Assembly: GCA_023423405.1 (NCBI GenBank)
Contig: JAFAFR010000084.1
Span: 1 to 64,000, forward strand
Direction of reading: 5' to 3'
DNA: 64,000 nucleotides
Source: Bacteroidota bacterium
GTDB taxonomy: Bacteria; Bacteroidota; Bacteroidia; Chitinophagales; Chitinophagaceae
The notes below the pieces were generated by a model, which saw only the letters and a program-made list of their open reading frames with translations, made no database searches and was not told the DNA's origin. This document shows positions 30,268 through 39,634 of this stretch, piece after piece. A program made the translations under genes and the position numbers. Numbering within the stretch: position 1 is the first letter of the stretch; every line of letters starts with the position of its first letter.

Positions 30268-33218
30268 AAAAGTCATTCTTTTCTGCGTTACTGCTTTCGC
30301 TGGCAGCGCTGCTGCATGCCCAGAAAAAGCCGCTTGATCACCAGGCATACGACAGTTGGCAGAGCATCGGGCAGAAATGGATCAGCAACGACGGCAACTG
30401 GATCGCCTATACCGTAAACCTGCAGGAAGGGGATGGAACCCTGTATGTGGTCAATCGCCGCACCGGCTGGGAAAAAGAAATTGCACGCGGCTACCAGGCA
30501 GGTTTCAGCGCAGATAACCGTTACCTGGTTTGCCGGATCAAACCGCTGTTCAAAGAAACCCGCGAAGCAAAGATCCGGAAAAAAACACCGGCCGATTCGC
30601 CCAAAGACTCCCTCGCCATGCTGCTCCTGGGAACGGATAGCCTGCGACGGATTCCGCAGGTAAAATCTTACCGCATGCCGGAAGAGGGCAATGGCCGCTG
30701 GCTGGTATGGCTCCAGGAAAAAATGCCACCTGCCGCACCGGATTCGCTCACTCGTCTGCAGAACCTGCTGAAAGAAGCCGATAGCCTGGAAAAACGCGCC
30801 GACACGCTGCGTGCAAAAGTGGCGCGTGTAAAAAACGAAGGACTGTCGGCGCTGAAACCTGCTGCAGCAAAGGGTTTGAAAGAAACAACGCCGAAAGGGG
30901 GCACTGCCGGCGCGTCAAAAGAAACCACTGCGGAGGCAGACAAAAAAGACGACGGTACAGACGCCTGGCTGGAAGACCTGTTCACGGGAAAGCGCACCCG
31001 CTTCACGCAGGTGAACCAGTACTATTTTGGTAAAGAAGGCAGGTTGCTGGTATGGGTGACCCGCGACCAGGTGCTGAAAACAGAGCTCCCTTCAACGTCT
31101 GCTGATATTGCGTTGCAAACCGATACCCTGATGAAAGGCTTCCACGAGATCAGGGCCCTGTCTGTTTCACGCAGTGAAGACCAGGTGGCTTTCCTTGCCG
31201 AGAGAGACAGCGCATCAAAGGCGCTCCGTAAATACCACAAGCTTTGGTACTGGGAAAAAGGCGCCGACTCCGCGCGGCTGCTGGCCGCAGCGCCTCCTGC
31301 TGGGGGCGCCAAAAAAATGGTCTTCCAGCCCGCGATGGAAACCTGGTTCAGCGAAGACGGAAAACGCCTGTTTGTTGGGATGCGGGCCGACTGGCCGGTG
31401 AAAGACACCTCCCTGGTTGACTTTGAAACAGCCCGCTTTGATCTCTGGAACTACCGCGACGAATACCTCCAGCCCCAGCAACTGGTACAAGCCAACACAG
31501 AAAAAAACGGCGGTTGGTGGCTGGCGCTAAACCCGGCGACGGGACAACTCACCCCCCTGGGAAGCGACAGTTGCGACAACATCCGGTTTGCGGAAAAAGC
31601 CACCGCCCGCTATGCCCTTGGCACCAGCACGAAAGCCTATCGCATCCAGCAACAGTGGACGGCCAACGGTATGAAAAAGATATACCTGGTTGATCTGAAC
31701 GACGGCGCCCGCCGCCTGGTTGCCGACAGTGTGCGCGGAAATACCGAAAGGATCAGTCCCGCCGGAAACTATATTTCCTGGTACGATCCCAAACTCCGCC
31801 ACTGGCGGGTGTATGATGCCCGCAGCAACAGCAGCCGCACTTTAACGGCAGGCATAAAAACACCCCTGTACGAAGAAGATGATGATCATCCCGACGATCC
31901 GCCGCCGCATGGTTTCATGGGTTGGGACGAAACTGAAAGCATTGCGTATGTTTATGACCGTTATGATGTATGGGCCTGCGATCCTTCGGGCAAAACAGCT
32001 CCCCGGTGCCTGACAGAAGGCAGGGGCAGGAAGAACAAACTCGTCATCCGCTTCCAGCGCCTGGACCCGGAACATGCTTATATCAAAGCTGCCGACAGCC
32101 TGCTCTTCACGCTTTTCAGTGAAAAAACAAAGGCTGCGAACTGGTATCTGCGCCTGCCCGGAAAACCCTTTACGCCTGAATCCACAAAACTTCTCCCGGC
32201 TGTAGTGGGTGGGCCGCTGAAAGCCAAACAGGCCAATGTGTTCGTTTACCAGTTGCAAACGCCGGTGCATTCCGATCTCTACGTCAACCAGCTTTCGGCT
32301 GCATCAGACAGCAGTGCATCGCGGCGGTTAAGTTTTACCAACCCGCAACAATCGGCTTACAACTGGTTTACAGTAGAAACGAAAGAATGGAAAACATTTG
32401 ACGGAAGAACCAGCGAAGGCCTGCTGTACAAGCCGGAGAATTTTGATCCCGCCAGGAAGTACCCGGTGATCCTTTATTTTTACGAGAAAGACGCCGACCG
32501 TCGCTACAATTACATAGAACCCGCGCCTGTAAGGGCTTCTATCAATATTGCCTATTATACCAGCAATGGTTATATCGTGTTCGATCCCAATATTTCTTAC
32601 AAAACAGGACAGCCGGGAGAGGATGCTTACCAGTATGTGGTAAGTGCCGCAAAATGGCTCACGCGTTTCCCCTGGGTCGACAGCACGCGCATGGGCATCC
32701 AGGGACACAGTTGGGGTGGATACCAGGTAGGCTACCTGGTAACGCGCACCAATATGTTTGCCGCCGCCGAGGCCGGCGCCCCGGTGAGCAATATGACCAG
32801 CGCTTACGGTGGCATTCGCTGGGGCACGGGCATCAGTCGCCAGTTCCAGTATGAAAAAACGCAGAGCCGCCTGGGCGCTACCCTGTGGCAGGATCCGCAG
32901 CGTTATATTAAGAACTCACCGCTTTTCCGGGCGAACAGGATCCAGACACCCCTGCTCATCCTGCACAACGATAAGGACGACGCCGTGCCCTGGTACCAGG
33001 GCATCGAGCTGTTTACCGCCATGAAAAGACTGGGCAAAAAAGTATGGCTCATCAACTACAACGACGAGTTGCATGGTATAACGGAAAGGCGAAACCGAAA
33101 AGACTGGACCATTCGCATGGCGCAGTTCTTTGACCACTATCTCCGACAGCAGCCTGCTCCAAAATGGATGACGGAAGGCATCCCGGCTGCCGGTAAGGGC
33201 ATCGATTGGGGCTTCTGA
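30264..33218 (+). CDS. Secreted S9 family peptidase, large form
   Basis: A 984-residue exported prolyl-oligopeptidase-family enzyme. It has a signal peptide (MKKSFFSALLLSLAALLHAQ) and a long propeller region interrupted by a charged, low-complexity stretch at about residues 145-235 (KGLKETTPKGGTAGASKETT). The C-terminal hydrolase domain has GHSWGGYQ with Ser816, the Asp pair 905-906 in NDKDDAVPW and His937 in NDELHGIT. The substrate is not clear. It ends the operon that starts with the exonuclease. A second, shorter S9 enzyme lies at 4589. Confidence 0.9.
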   Translation: MKKSFFSALLLSLAALLHAQKKPLDHQAYDSWQSIGQKWISNDGNWIAYTVNLQEGDGTLYVVNRRTGWEKEIARGYQAGFSADNRYLVCRIKPLFKETREAKIRKKTPADSPKDSLAMLLLGTDSLRRIPQVKSYRMPEEGNGRWLVWLQEKMPPAAPDSLTRLQNLLKEADSLEKRADTLRAKVARVKNEGLSALKPAAAKGLKETTPKGGTAGASKETTAEADKKDDGTDAWLEDLFTGKRTRFTQVNQYYFGKEGRLLVWVTRDQVLKTELPSTSADIALQTDTLMKGFHEIRALSVSRSEDQVAFLAERDSASKALRKYHKLWYWEKGADSARLLAAAPPAGGAKKMVFQPAMETWFSEDGKRLFVGMRADWPVKDTSLVDFETARFDLWNYRDEYLQPQQLVQANTEKNGGWWLALNPATGQLTPLGSDSCDNIRFAEKATARYALGTSTKAYRIQQQWTANGMKKIYLVDLNDGARRLVADSVRGNTERISPAGNYISWYDPKLRHWRVYDARSNSSRTLTAGIKTPLYEEDDDHPDDPPPHGFMGWDETESIAYVYDRYDVWACDPSGKTAPRCLTEGRGRKNKLVIRFQRLDPEHAYIKAADSLLFTLFSEKTKAANWYLRLPGKPFTPESTKLLPAVVGGPLKAKQANVFVYQLQTPVHSDLYVNQLSAASDSSASRRLSFTNPQQSAYNWFTVETKEWKTFDGRTSEGLLYKPENFDPARKYPVILYFYEKDADRRYNYIEPAPVRASINIAYYTSNGYIVFDPNISYKTGQPGEDAYQYVVSAAKWLTRFPWVDSTRMGIQGHSWGGYQVGYLVTRTNMFAAAEAGAPVSNMTSAYGGIRWGTGISRQFQYEKTQSRLGATLWQDPQRYIKNSPLFRANRIQTPLLILHNDKDDAVPWYQGIELFTAMKRLGKKVWLINYNDELHGITERRNRKDWTIRMAQFFDHYLRQQPAPKWMTEGIPAAGKGIDWGF

Positions 33219-33932
33219 TCAGGAGATGGATATATACCGTACGAGGCAGCGCTTGGCAATGGGCAGCAGGGTTTCCTCCACAGGATAAGAGAGGTTGCTG
33301 TAGATGGTGTACACAGCGGGATTGGGCAATTCCTTGTTCTCGCGTATCAGGTCCACCTTCATGTTTTCATAACTGTTGGCAATGCTGCGCTGCCAGTCGG
33401 CCACAAAGTTGGTGCGAATGGCCCGGTACTGCTCATCCTGTTTCTCAAATATGCTGAGGCGGTATCGATACACCAGGGTATTGCGTGTTAACCGGTTGCC
33501 CAGGAAAAAATAGCCTTCTTTATTGTCCAGCGGCACCAGCCCAACCGGCTCTATCTGCAGGCTTTTTTCCACCTGCTCATAAATTTCCGTACCGTTCCGG
33601 ATGGAAACACTGATCTCTTTTTCTGCAAAGTGAATGATGGATTCCAACTCTTCCATGATCTCGTCATCGGCGATCATCTGCTCATAAAGCAACTGCAGCT
33701 TTTCAATTTGTATGCCTGTCAGTTTTTTCGGGAACTGTTCCTGCAACATCTTTTTGTTATCGCGCAGCTTGATGATATTGTTGTAATGAAAAATAATATC
33801 GGCCAGTTGCGGGTACAATTTCTGTTCGTCGAAGTAGTGGTTGATTTCCTGCAGGTAGGCCAACAGGGTGTATTTTTTCAGCTCGAAATCAATGTATCCC
33901 TCGGCGAACCAGGTTTGGGACAAAGTTTTCAT
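33219..33932 (-). CDS. Hypothetical protein, 237 aa
   Basis: A soluble protein, mostly helical in the first 130 residues (KLYPQLADIIFHYNNIIKLR, KKLTGIQIEKLQLLYEQMI), with a beta-rich second half (GLVPLDNKEGYFFLGNRLTR). No signal peptide, membrane helix or motif gives a function. It ends at the base after the S9 stop, converging with that gene. It is transcribed away from the histidine phosphatase gene, with 44 bases between starts. Confidence 0.75.
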   Translation of the reverse strand: MKTLSQTWFAEGYIDFELKKYTLLAYLQEINHYFDEQKLYPQLADIIFHYNNIIKLRDNKKMLQEQFPKKLTGIQIEKLQLLYEQMIADDEIMEELESIIHFAEKEISVSIRNGTEIYEQVEKSLQIEPVGLVPLDNKEGYFFLGNRLTRNTLVYRYRLSIFEKQDEQYRAIRTNFVADWQRSIANSYENMKVDLIRENKELPNPAVYTIYSNLSYPVEETLLPIAKRCLVRYISIS

Positions 33933-33976
33933 GGCGAAAGAATTTTAGTTTAATTTACTGAAATTGCTCTAAAACC

Positions 33977-34489
33977 ATGCGTATGCGGAGCCGGTTGATT
34001 GTTCTGTGCCTGTTCATACTGATAACGGGCTGCACCCATAAATATTATATCGTGCGGCACGCGGAAAAGGCTGCGCCCGTTGCCTCGGATCCCGCACTTT
34101 CCAAAGATCCCCCGCTGACGAAAGCGGGAACGGACCGCGCAAATGCCTTGCTGGCGCGTCTCCGCGATGCAGGGATCAGCCAGATATTCAGCACGAATTA
34201 CATACGTACCCAATCCACCGCGGCGCCGCTGGCCGTTAACCTGGAACTGGAAATTCAACTATACGACACCGTTGACCAGGCCTTCATACATCGCCTTAAA
34301 AGTTTGAAGGAAAATGTGCTGGTAGTGGGCCACAGCAATACCATTGATGATATCATTAACGGGCTGGTGCCGGCCGCGCACATGACCGACCTGTCGGAAG
34401 CGGTGTACGACAATCTTTTCATTATTAAAAGAAGGGGCAACCGTTTCCAGCTTGTGCGGGAAAAATACGGTAAGCCTTCCGGCAACTGA
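33977..34489 (+). CDS. Histidine phosphatase family lipoprotein
   Basis: A 170-residue exported protein with lipobox ILITGC near residue 20, so probably anchored to the membrane. The phosphoglycerate-mutase-type catalytic motif is YIVRHAEKA, followed by FSTNYIRTQSTA and the second catalytic His in VVGHSNTIDDI. It would be a small periplasmic or outer-membrane phosphatase, substrate unknown. It is convergent with the E2 gene, with 16 bases between them. Confidence 0.85.
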   Translation: MRMRSRLIVLCLFILITGCTHKYYIVRHAEKAAPVASDPALSKDPPLTKAGTDRANALLARLRDAGISQIFSTNYIRTQSTAAPLAVNLELEIQLYDTVDQAFIHRLKSLKENVLVVGHSNTIDDIINGLVPAAHMTDLSEAVYDNLFIIKRRGNRFQLVREKYGKPSGN

Positions 34490-34505
34490 GCGGCTCCCTG
34501 ATTGA

Positions 34506-35900
34506 TCAGAATTTTCTTTCCGGATCGAAGAGTTCCAGTTCGCGGGCAACAGCCGAAAGGAAACTGGCTCCCAGGCTTCCGTCTACGATGCGGTGGTCGT
34601 AGCTCATGCTGAGGTACATCATATGACGTATGGCGATGGAATCGCCCTGGGCGGTTTCAATCACTACGGGGCGCTTTTTGATGGCGCCCACGGCGAGGAT
34701 AGCCACCTGTGGCTGGTTGATAATGGGTGTGCCCATGAGGCTGCCGAAAGTACCCACATTGGTAAGGGTGAAAGTGCCGCCCTGTGTATCTTCCGGCTTC
34801 AGCTTACCGGTGCGTGCGTTTTCGGCCAGGCCGTTCACCTGCCTTGCCAGTCCCACCAGGTTGAGCTGGTCGGCGTTCCGTATAACGGGCACGATCAGGT
34901 TACCACTCGGAAGCGCCGTGGCCATACCGATATTGATGTCTTTTTTCAGTATGATCTGGTTGCCGTCCAGGCTGCTGTTTACCAGCGGGAATTTTTTGAT
35001 GCAGCGTACGATGGCTTCAATAAAAAGCGGTGTGAAAGTGATTTTGGTGCCTTCCTGTTTGAAGAAGCTGTCTTTCACCCGGTCGCGCCACAGCACCAGG
35101 TTGGTGACGTCGGCTTCGGAGAAGCTGGTTACGTGCGGACTGGTTTGTTTGCTCTTCACCATGTGGTCGGCGATGAGCCGGCGCATCCTGTCCATTTCAA
35201 TGATCTCTACATTGCCCTGTGCGGCGCCTAGGCCAGCGGGCGTTGCAGGTATTGCGGGCGTTGCACCAGGTGCCGGAGTGGCCGGTGTTTGCGGAACAGT
35301 GGCTGGCGCAACCGGCTGAACAGGAGCAGCAGGCGGTGTTGCAACAATGCCTTGTTTTTTATCGGCTACAAATTGCAGGATGTCTTTTTTGGTGACGCGG
35401 CCTTCGTTTCCCGTACCGCTGATCTGCTCCAGTTCAGTCATGGAAACACCTTCACTGGCTGCGATATTTAACACAAGGGGCGAATAAAAACGATTGCCAT
35501 TCCCCGACAGCGATGTGTGCGCCGCCGCTGCTTCAACAGCGTGTTCAACTGCTGCAGGTTCTGCAACTATCTGAGTTGCTGTAACCGCGGGTGATTCAGC
35601 AATCGCGGCAGGCTGCGCAGGTGCGGCCGGAACGGGAGCAGGTGCGGCGCTTTCTTCTGCAGCGGTACGGATGCGGGCGATCACGGCTCCGATGGGAACA
35701 ACAGCATTGATGGGAAACAACTGTTCTTCGAGGATGCCTTCCGCGGTACTCGGCACTTCGCTGTCCACCTTGTCGGTAGCAATTTCCAGCAGGCTTTCAT
35801 CCATGCGGACGGTATCGCCGGGATTCTTCATCCATTTCAGGATGGTAGCTTCCATGATGCTCTCTCCCAATTTCGGCATGACCAGGTCAACAATCGCCAT
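34506..35900 (-). CDS. 2-oxo acid dehydrogenase E2 component (lipoyl acyltransferase)
   Basis: A 464-residue E2. A lipoyl domain lies at the N-terminus (MAIVDLVMPKLGESIMEATI, lipoylated Lys in EIATDKVDSE), then a Pro/Ala-rich linker, a peripheral subunit-binding domain (YSPLVLNIAASEGVSM, GTGNEGRVTKKDIL), a second Pro/Ala linker and the catalytic domain with MSYDHRIVDG (catalytic His and Asp). The ATG at 35900 fits the lipoyl domain; the TTG at 35924 overlaps the -7 box. It could serve pyruvate, 2-oxoglutarate or branched-chain complexes. The E1 genes are not in the window, but an E3 gene is at 48273. Confidence 0.9.
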   Translation of the reverse strand: MAIVDLVMPKLGESIMEATILKWMKNPGDTVRMDESLLEIATDKVDSEVPSTAEGILEEQLFPINAVVPIGAVIARIRTAAEESAAPAPVPAAPAQPAAIAESPAVTATQIVAEPAAVEHAVEAAAAHTSLSGNGNRFYSPLVLNIAASEGVSMTELEQISGTGNEGRVTKKDILQFVADKKQGIVATPPAAPVQPVAPATVPQTPATPAPGATPAIPATPAGLGAAQGNVEIIEMDRMRRLIADHMVKSKQTSPHVTSFSEADVTNLVLWRDRVKDSFFKQEGTKITFTPLFIEAIVRCIKKFPLVNSSLDGNQIILKKDINIGMATALPSGNLIVPVIRNADQLNLVGLARQVNGLAENARTGKLKPEDTQGGTFTLTNVGTFGSLMGTPIINQPQVAILAVGAIKKRPVVIETAQGDSIAIRHMMYLSMSYDHRIVDGSLGASFLSAVARELELFDPERKF

Positions 35901-35921
35901 AGTACGTACTTGATTTGTGGC

Positions 35922-35929
35922 CAAAGGTA
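35922..35929 (-). promoter_or_regulatory. -7 element of the E2 gene
   Basis: The minus strand reads TACCTTTG, 21 bases before the ATG at 35900. No clear -33 box is seen. Confidence 0.45.
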
Positions 35930-35956
35930 AGGATTCAGCCCTAATGTTAATGACTG

Positions 35957-37228
35957 TTAGTTTTTTGGAACCGGAGCCTGCTCCAGGATGAATTTGTGCA
36001 AAAAGTTCAGGGCATTGAAAGCCGCCAACTGGATATTCCTTTCACGATCGAACCGGAATTTGAGGCGGAGGGCTTTTACGGACTGGCGGTTGCCTGCAGC
36101 GATCCATACAGTGCCTACAGGCTTTTCGATGCTGCCGCCATCGGGTCCCATGATGCCGCTGGTGGCCAATGCGTAATCGGTATGAAGGGCTTCCAGTGCA
36201 CCTTTCACCATCTGTACAACCGTTTCCTCGCTCACCGCACCCACGCTCTCCAGTATGTTTTCCGGTACCTGCAGCAAACCTGTTTTTACTTCGTTGGCAT
36301 AAGCGATCACCGAACCTTTGTAGTACCGGCTGGAGCCCGGCATGGAAGTGAGAAGGTGTGCAATATAGCCGCCGGTGCAGCTTTCAGCCGTGCCAAGTGT
36401 AGAGCCGGTTGCAAGCAACAGATCAGCAACGGTTTTTTCCATGGGCTCGTCGCGGTTGTTCACGACCACGTCTTGCAGCATGTTTTGCAGTTGCTGAAAA
36501 CAGGTTTCCATTTCTGCTTCCAGTTGTGCTGTTTCGAAACCCGTTGCGCTAAGGCGCAGCCGCACCATGCCATAGTGCGGCAGGTAGGCCAGCCGGATAT
36601 GCGTGGGAAGCGCTGTTTCAAAGGACTGTATCCTTTCTGCGAGAAAGGACTCGCCGATGCCCGCCGTGAGCAGGGTGCGATGAAGGATACCCGGTAACCG
36701 GAACCTTTGCACCAGCTCGGGAATCACCTGGTCCAGCATCAGTCCCTTCATTTCAAAAGGCACGCCGGGCATGCTTACCAGTATTTTGCCATTTCTTTCA
36801 AACCACATGCCGGGGGCGGTTCCGTTGGCATTGTGGAGCACGCGGCAGTTGTCGGGCACCTCGGCCTGCTGCGCATTGCGCGGGATCATCGGGCGCTGGT
36901 ACACTTTTTCGAAGAGATATTGCACATGCGCCAGCACTTCCTGGTTGAGCACCATATTGCCGCCGAAATAATCGCAGAGCAGGGGTTTGGTGATGTCGTC
37001 GGCCGTGGGACCCAGTCCGCCGGTAACCAGCACCACGTCGGCCGCTTCCAGTTCCTGGTCGAAGGCGCGGCGTATATCGGCCGCCACATCGCCCACCGCC
37101 ACACGCCGTATAACAGGAATGCCTACACGATTCAGTTCCTGCGCCATCCAGGCGCTGTTGGTATCGACCACCTGGCCGATCAGCAATTCATCGCCAATGG
37201 TGATGATGCTGGTTGTTATGATCTTCAT
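35957..37228 (-). CDS. cinA: CinA family nicotinamide-nucleotide amidohydrolase
   Basis: A 423-residue two-domain protein. The N-terminal MoCF-type domain has ITIGDELLIGQVVDTNSAWM and VTGGLGPTADDITK. The C-terminal amidohydrolase domain has GTAESCTGGYIAHLLTS, YKGSVIAYANEVK and ATSGIMGPDGG. The enzyme deamidates nicotinamide mononucleotide in pyridine nucleotide recycling and, in part of the family, hydrolyses ADP-ribose. Starts of cinA and dacB are divergent and only 8 bases apart. Confidence 0.94.
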   Translation of the reverse strand: MKIITTSIITIGDELLIGQVVDTNSAWMAQELNRVGIPVIRRVAVGDVAADIRRAFDQELEAADVVLVTGGLGPTADDITKPLLCDYFGGNMVLNQEVLAHVQYLFEKVYQRPMIPRNAQQAEVPDNCRVLHNANGTAPGMWFERNGKILVSMPGVPFEMKGLMLDQVIPELVQRFRLPGILHRTLLTAGIGESFLAERIQSFETALPTHIRLAYLPHYGMVRLRLSATGFETAQLEAEMETCFQQLQNMLQDVVVNNRDEPMEKTVADLLLATGSTLGTAESCTGGYIAHLLTSMPGSSRYYKGSVIAYANEVKTGLLQVPENILESVGAVSEETVVQMVKGALEALHTDYALATSGIMGPDGGSIEKPVGTVWIAAGNRQSVKALRLKFRFDRERNIQLAAFNALNFLHKFILEQAPVPKN

Positions 37229-37236
37229 CTGTACAA

Positions 37237-38664
37237 ATGTCTTATTTTTCAGTAATGATGCGGTGTCTCTTTATTCGTATGATCTTTCTCTGCGGCTGCT
37301 GCGGGATAGCGGCCCCTCTTTTTGCACAGGCTCCTCCTACTGCATGGAAAACGCGGCTCGACCAGTTCCTGAAAGATCCCGCGCTTCGTTATGCGTCTGT
37401 ATCACTGATGGTCACCGATCTTGCGAGTGGTAAGCGGCTGGCTTCGTTTGACCCCGACCGTGGGTTGCCTGCAGCCAGCACGCAAAAGATCTTTACCAGC
37501 ATGGCGGCGCTCGACATACTGGGCCCATCGTACCGCTTCCATACCCAACTGGTGGGTGATGGCCCGGTAGTAAATGGCAGCCTCGAAGGAAACCTGCAAC
37601 TGGTTGGAACAGGTGATCCGTCGTTGGGCTCCTGGCGTTATACCGGCATGCGGGCCGACGATCTACTGCAAAACATAGTGGACAGCCTGCAGGCCAAAGG
37701 CATCAGCCGCATCAAAGGCAATTGGAAACGCGCCGATTTTTCGCCGGCTGCTGTTCCCAACGGATGGATCTGGCAGGACATGGGCAACTACTACGGCGCA
37801 GCAGCTTATGCCATCAACTGGCGCGAAAACCAGTACGATCTCCTGATGCGTTCGGGTAAAACGGGCGAGCCGGTTGCTATCCTGCAAACGCGCCCCGCGC
37901 TGGAAGGCGTCACCCTTTTGCCCGATGGGCTTACCGCAGGCCCGGCGGGATCCGGCGACAATGCATACATCTACCTGGCGCCCGGTTCAAAGCTGGGCTG
38001 GGTACGCGGTACCATTCCACCCAACAGCAAGTCTTTCGAGATCTCGGGCTCCCTGCCCGACCCCGCCGCACAGTTGTCGGCCGAACTGTTTCAAAAAATG
38101 CAAGGGGCTGGCTTACAAATGGAAGCAGCCAGCACACCGGCAGAAAACGGTGAACCATCTGCCAAACAAATCTCTACCTTATGGACCCATTATTCGCCGC
38201 GGCTCGACAGCCTCAACCATTGGTTCCTGCGCAGGAGCATCAATTTGTATGGAGAAGCGTTGCTGCATGCCCTGGCCACGGCAGGAAAAAACTACGGCGA
38301 TGCTGAAGCAGGGATCAGCGTGCTGCACCGCTACTGGCAGGAGCGGGGAATCGATAGCAATGCACTGTCCGTGCTGGACGGAAGCGGGCTTTCACCGCAA
38401 AACAGGATCACAACAGGCGCCCTGGTGCAGGCACTCGTCTACGCCCGCGGGCAATCCTGGTACAATAGTTTTTATGAAGCCCTGCCCACCTACAATGGCA
38501 TGAAGCTGAAAAGCGGCTCCATCGGCGGCGTGCGTGCGTTTGCAGGCTACCACCAAAACAAGGCCGGGCAAAAGCTGGCGCTTGCCATCATCGTCAACAA
38601 CTACACCTGTTCCGACGCGGCCGTTGTTCAAAAAATATTCCGCCTCCTCGACTACTGGAAATAA
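37237..38664 (+). CDS. dacB: D-alanyl-D-alanine carboxypeptidase/endopeptidase (PBP4 type)
   Basis: A 475-residue periplasmic peptidoglycan hydrolase of the S13 family. The signal peptide is clear, and ATG 37255 or 37258 (MRCLFIRMIFLCGCCG) may be the real start. Penicillin-binding motifs are present: SxxK as STQK with Ser81 counted from 37237, the SxN-type motif in DGSGLSPQNRI, and the third motif KSGS near residue 427. It trims or cuts peptide cross-links. Its 3' end overlaps the converging thioesterase gene by 13 bases. Confidence 0.93.
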   Translation: MSYFSVMMRCLFIRMIFLCGCCGIAAPLFAQAPPTAWKTRLDQFLKDPALRYASVSLMVTDLASGKRLASFDPDRGLPAASTQKIFTSMAALDILGPSYRFHTQLVGDGPVVNGSLEGNLQLVGTGDPSLGSWRYTGMRADDLLQNIVDSLQAKGISRIKGNWKRADFSPAAVPNGWIWQDMGNYYGAAAYAINWRENQYDLLMRSGKTGEPVAILQTRPALEGVTLLPDGLTAGPAGSGDNAYIYLAPGSKLGWVRGTIPPNSKSFEISGSLPDPAAQLSAELFQKMQGAGLQMEAASTPAENGEPSAKQISTLWTHYSPRLDSLNHWFLRRSINLYGEALLHALATAGKNYGDAEAGISVLHRYWQERGIDSNALSVLDGSGLSPQNRITTGALVQALVYARGQSWYNSFYEALPTYNGMKLKSGSIGGVRAFAGYHQNKAGQKLALAIIVNNYTCSDAAVVQKIFRLLDYWK

Positions 38665-39062
38665 GGCGCCAGTTTCTGGTAAAGGAATTCAGGCATGGTG
38701 GTTTTTTCTCGCGTGGCTGCTTGGATAAAATACAGCACCACCCGCCCGATGGTAAGCAGCCTGCCGGTTTCGTTAAAAACCTCCTGGTGAAATTCAATGC
38801 GATGGTCGGCGGGCAACTCTTTCAGCGTGGTGCGGATGGTCAGCAGGTCGTCGTAATGCGCGGGCCGCAGGAATTTGGTATGCAATTCCACCAGGGGCAT
38901 AAGAATGCCCATGGCTTCCATGTCCTTATAGGAAAATCCCAGTTCACGAATGCTTTCCACCCGCGCCACTTCAAAATACTGTGCATAGTTGCCGTGGTAT
39001 ACCACGTTCATCTGGTCGGTTTCCGCATAGCGTACCCGCACCCTGGTTTCTGAAACATACAT
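38652..39062 (-). CDS. Acyl-CoA thioesterase, YbgC/FadM type
   Basis: A 136-residue single hotdog-fold protein. The family motif is RVRYAETDQMNVVYHGNYAQYFE, with the catalytic Asp. It hydrolyses acyl-CoA thioesters in the cytoplasm. It begins 11 bases after the stop of the DoxX gene, so the two form an operon. Its 3' end runs 13 bases into the opposite-strand dacB gene. Confidence 0.9.
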   Translation of the reverse strand: MYVSETRVRVRYAETDQMNVVYHGNYAQYFEVARVESIRELGFSYKDMEAMGILMPLVELHTKFLRPAHYDDLLTIRTTLKELPADHRIEFHQEVFNETGRLLTIGRVVLYFIQAATREKTTMPEFLYQKLAPYFQ

Positions 39063-39073
39063 AACAGGAAATT

Positions 39074-39481
39074 TTATTTACCACTCATGCGGTCGATGCT
39101 CCATTTGCCCGGACCGCAGAGCAGGATGGCGATAAATCCCACCAGGTACAGGGCGGCCATTTCTCCCTGCTCAAAATTGTGGTTGTGCGCAATGAAAAAA
39201 GCCGTGCCCATGGCAATCACCAGCGGGATGGCCGCCAGGCGGGTGAAGAGCCCGGCAATGACAAGAAGGGCGCAAATCACTTCGGCAAACAGGACCAGCA
39301 GCAGGCTGTTCTTTGCCCCGATGTGAAAGGGATCGCCGAATTTATATTGCAGGCTGGAATATTTGGTAAGTTTCTGGAACCCGTGGTTGGCCAGCATTAA
39401 ACCTCCGAACCCGATCCGGATCAAAAACATCATGGCGTCAAATGCCCATTCCTGGTAGCTGGTAGAAAGGAGTCTTTTCAT
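39074..39481 (-). CDS. DoxX family membrane protein
   Basis: A 135-residue protein with four membrane helices and the family start FLIRIGFGGLMLANHGFQKL. The role is unclear in most bacteria; members are linked to oxidative or sulfur stress. It is the first gene of a two-gene unit with the thioesterase. Confidence 0.88.
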   Translation of the reverse strand: MKRLLSTSYQEWAFDAMMFLIRIGFGGLMLANHGFQKLTKYSSLQYKFGDPFHIGAKNSLLLVLFAEVICALLVIAGLFTRLAAIPLVIAMGTAFFIAHNHNFEQGEMAALYLVGFIAILLCGPGKWSIDRMSGK

Positions 39482-39495
39482 TCAATCTCTTTTGT

Positions 39496-39503
39496 CAAAA
39501 ATA
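39496..39503 (-). promoter_or_regulatory. -7 element of the DoxX operon
   Basis: The minus strand reads TATTTTTG, 14 bases before the DoxX start codon. The -33 box is not clear. Confidence 0.4.
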
Positions 39504-39620
39504 AAGCAAGGATGCAAAGAATTGTTAATCATTTCAATTATCCACAGTTGTTTGGAACGTTATTTGGTAGCACAGAAAATATTCAAAAACTTTACTTCGT
39601 TTCCATCAGACCCAGGAAAA

Positions 39621-39628
39621 TAAATTTG
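39621..39628 (+). promoter_or_regulatory. -7 element of the TPR/beta-barrel operon
   Basis: TAAATTTG matches TAnnTTTG and lies 6 bases before the GTG at 39635 and 27 bases before the ATG at 39656. It argues against the ATG at 39512 as the real start. Confidence 0.4.
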
Positions 39629-39634
39629 GCAATT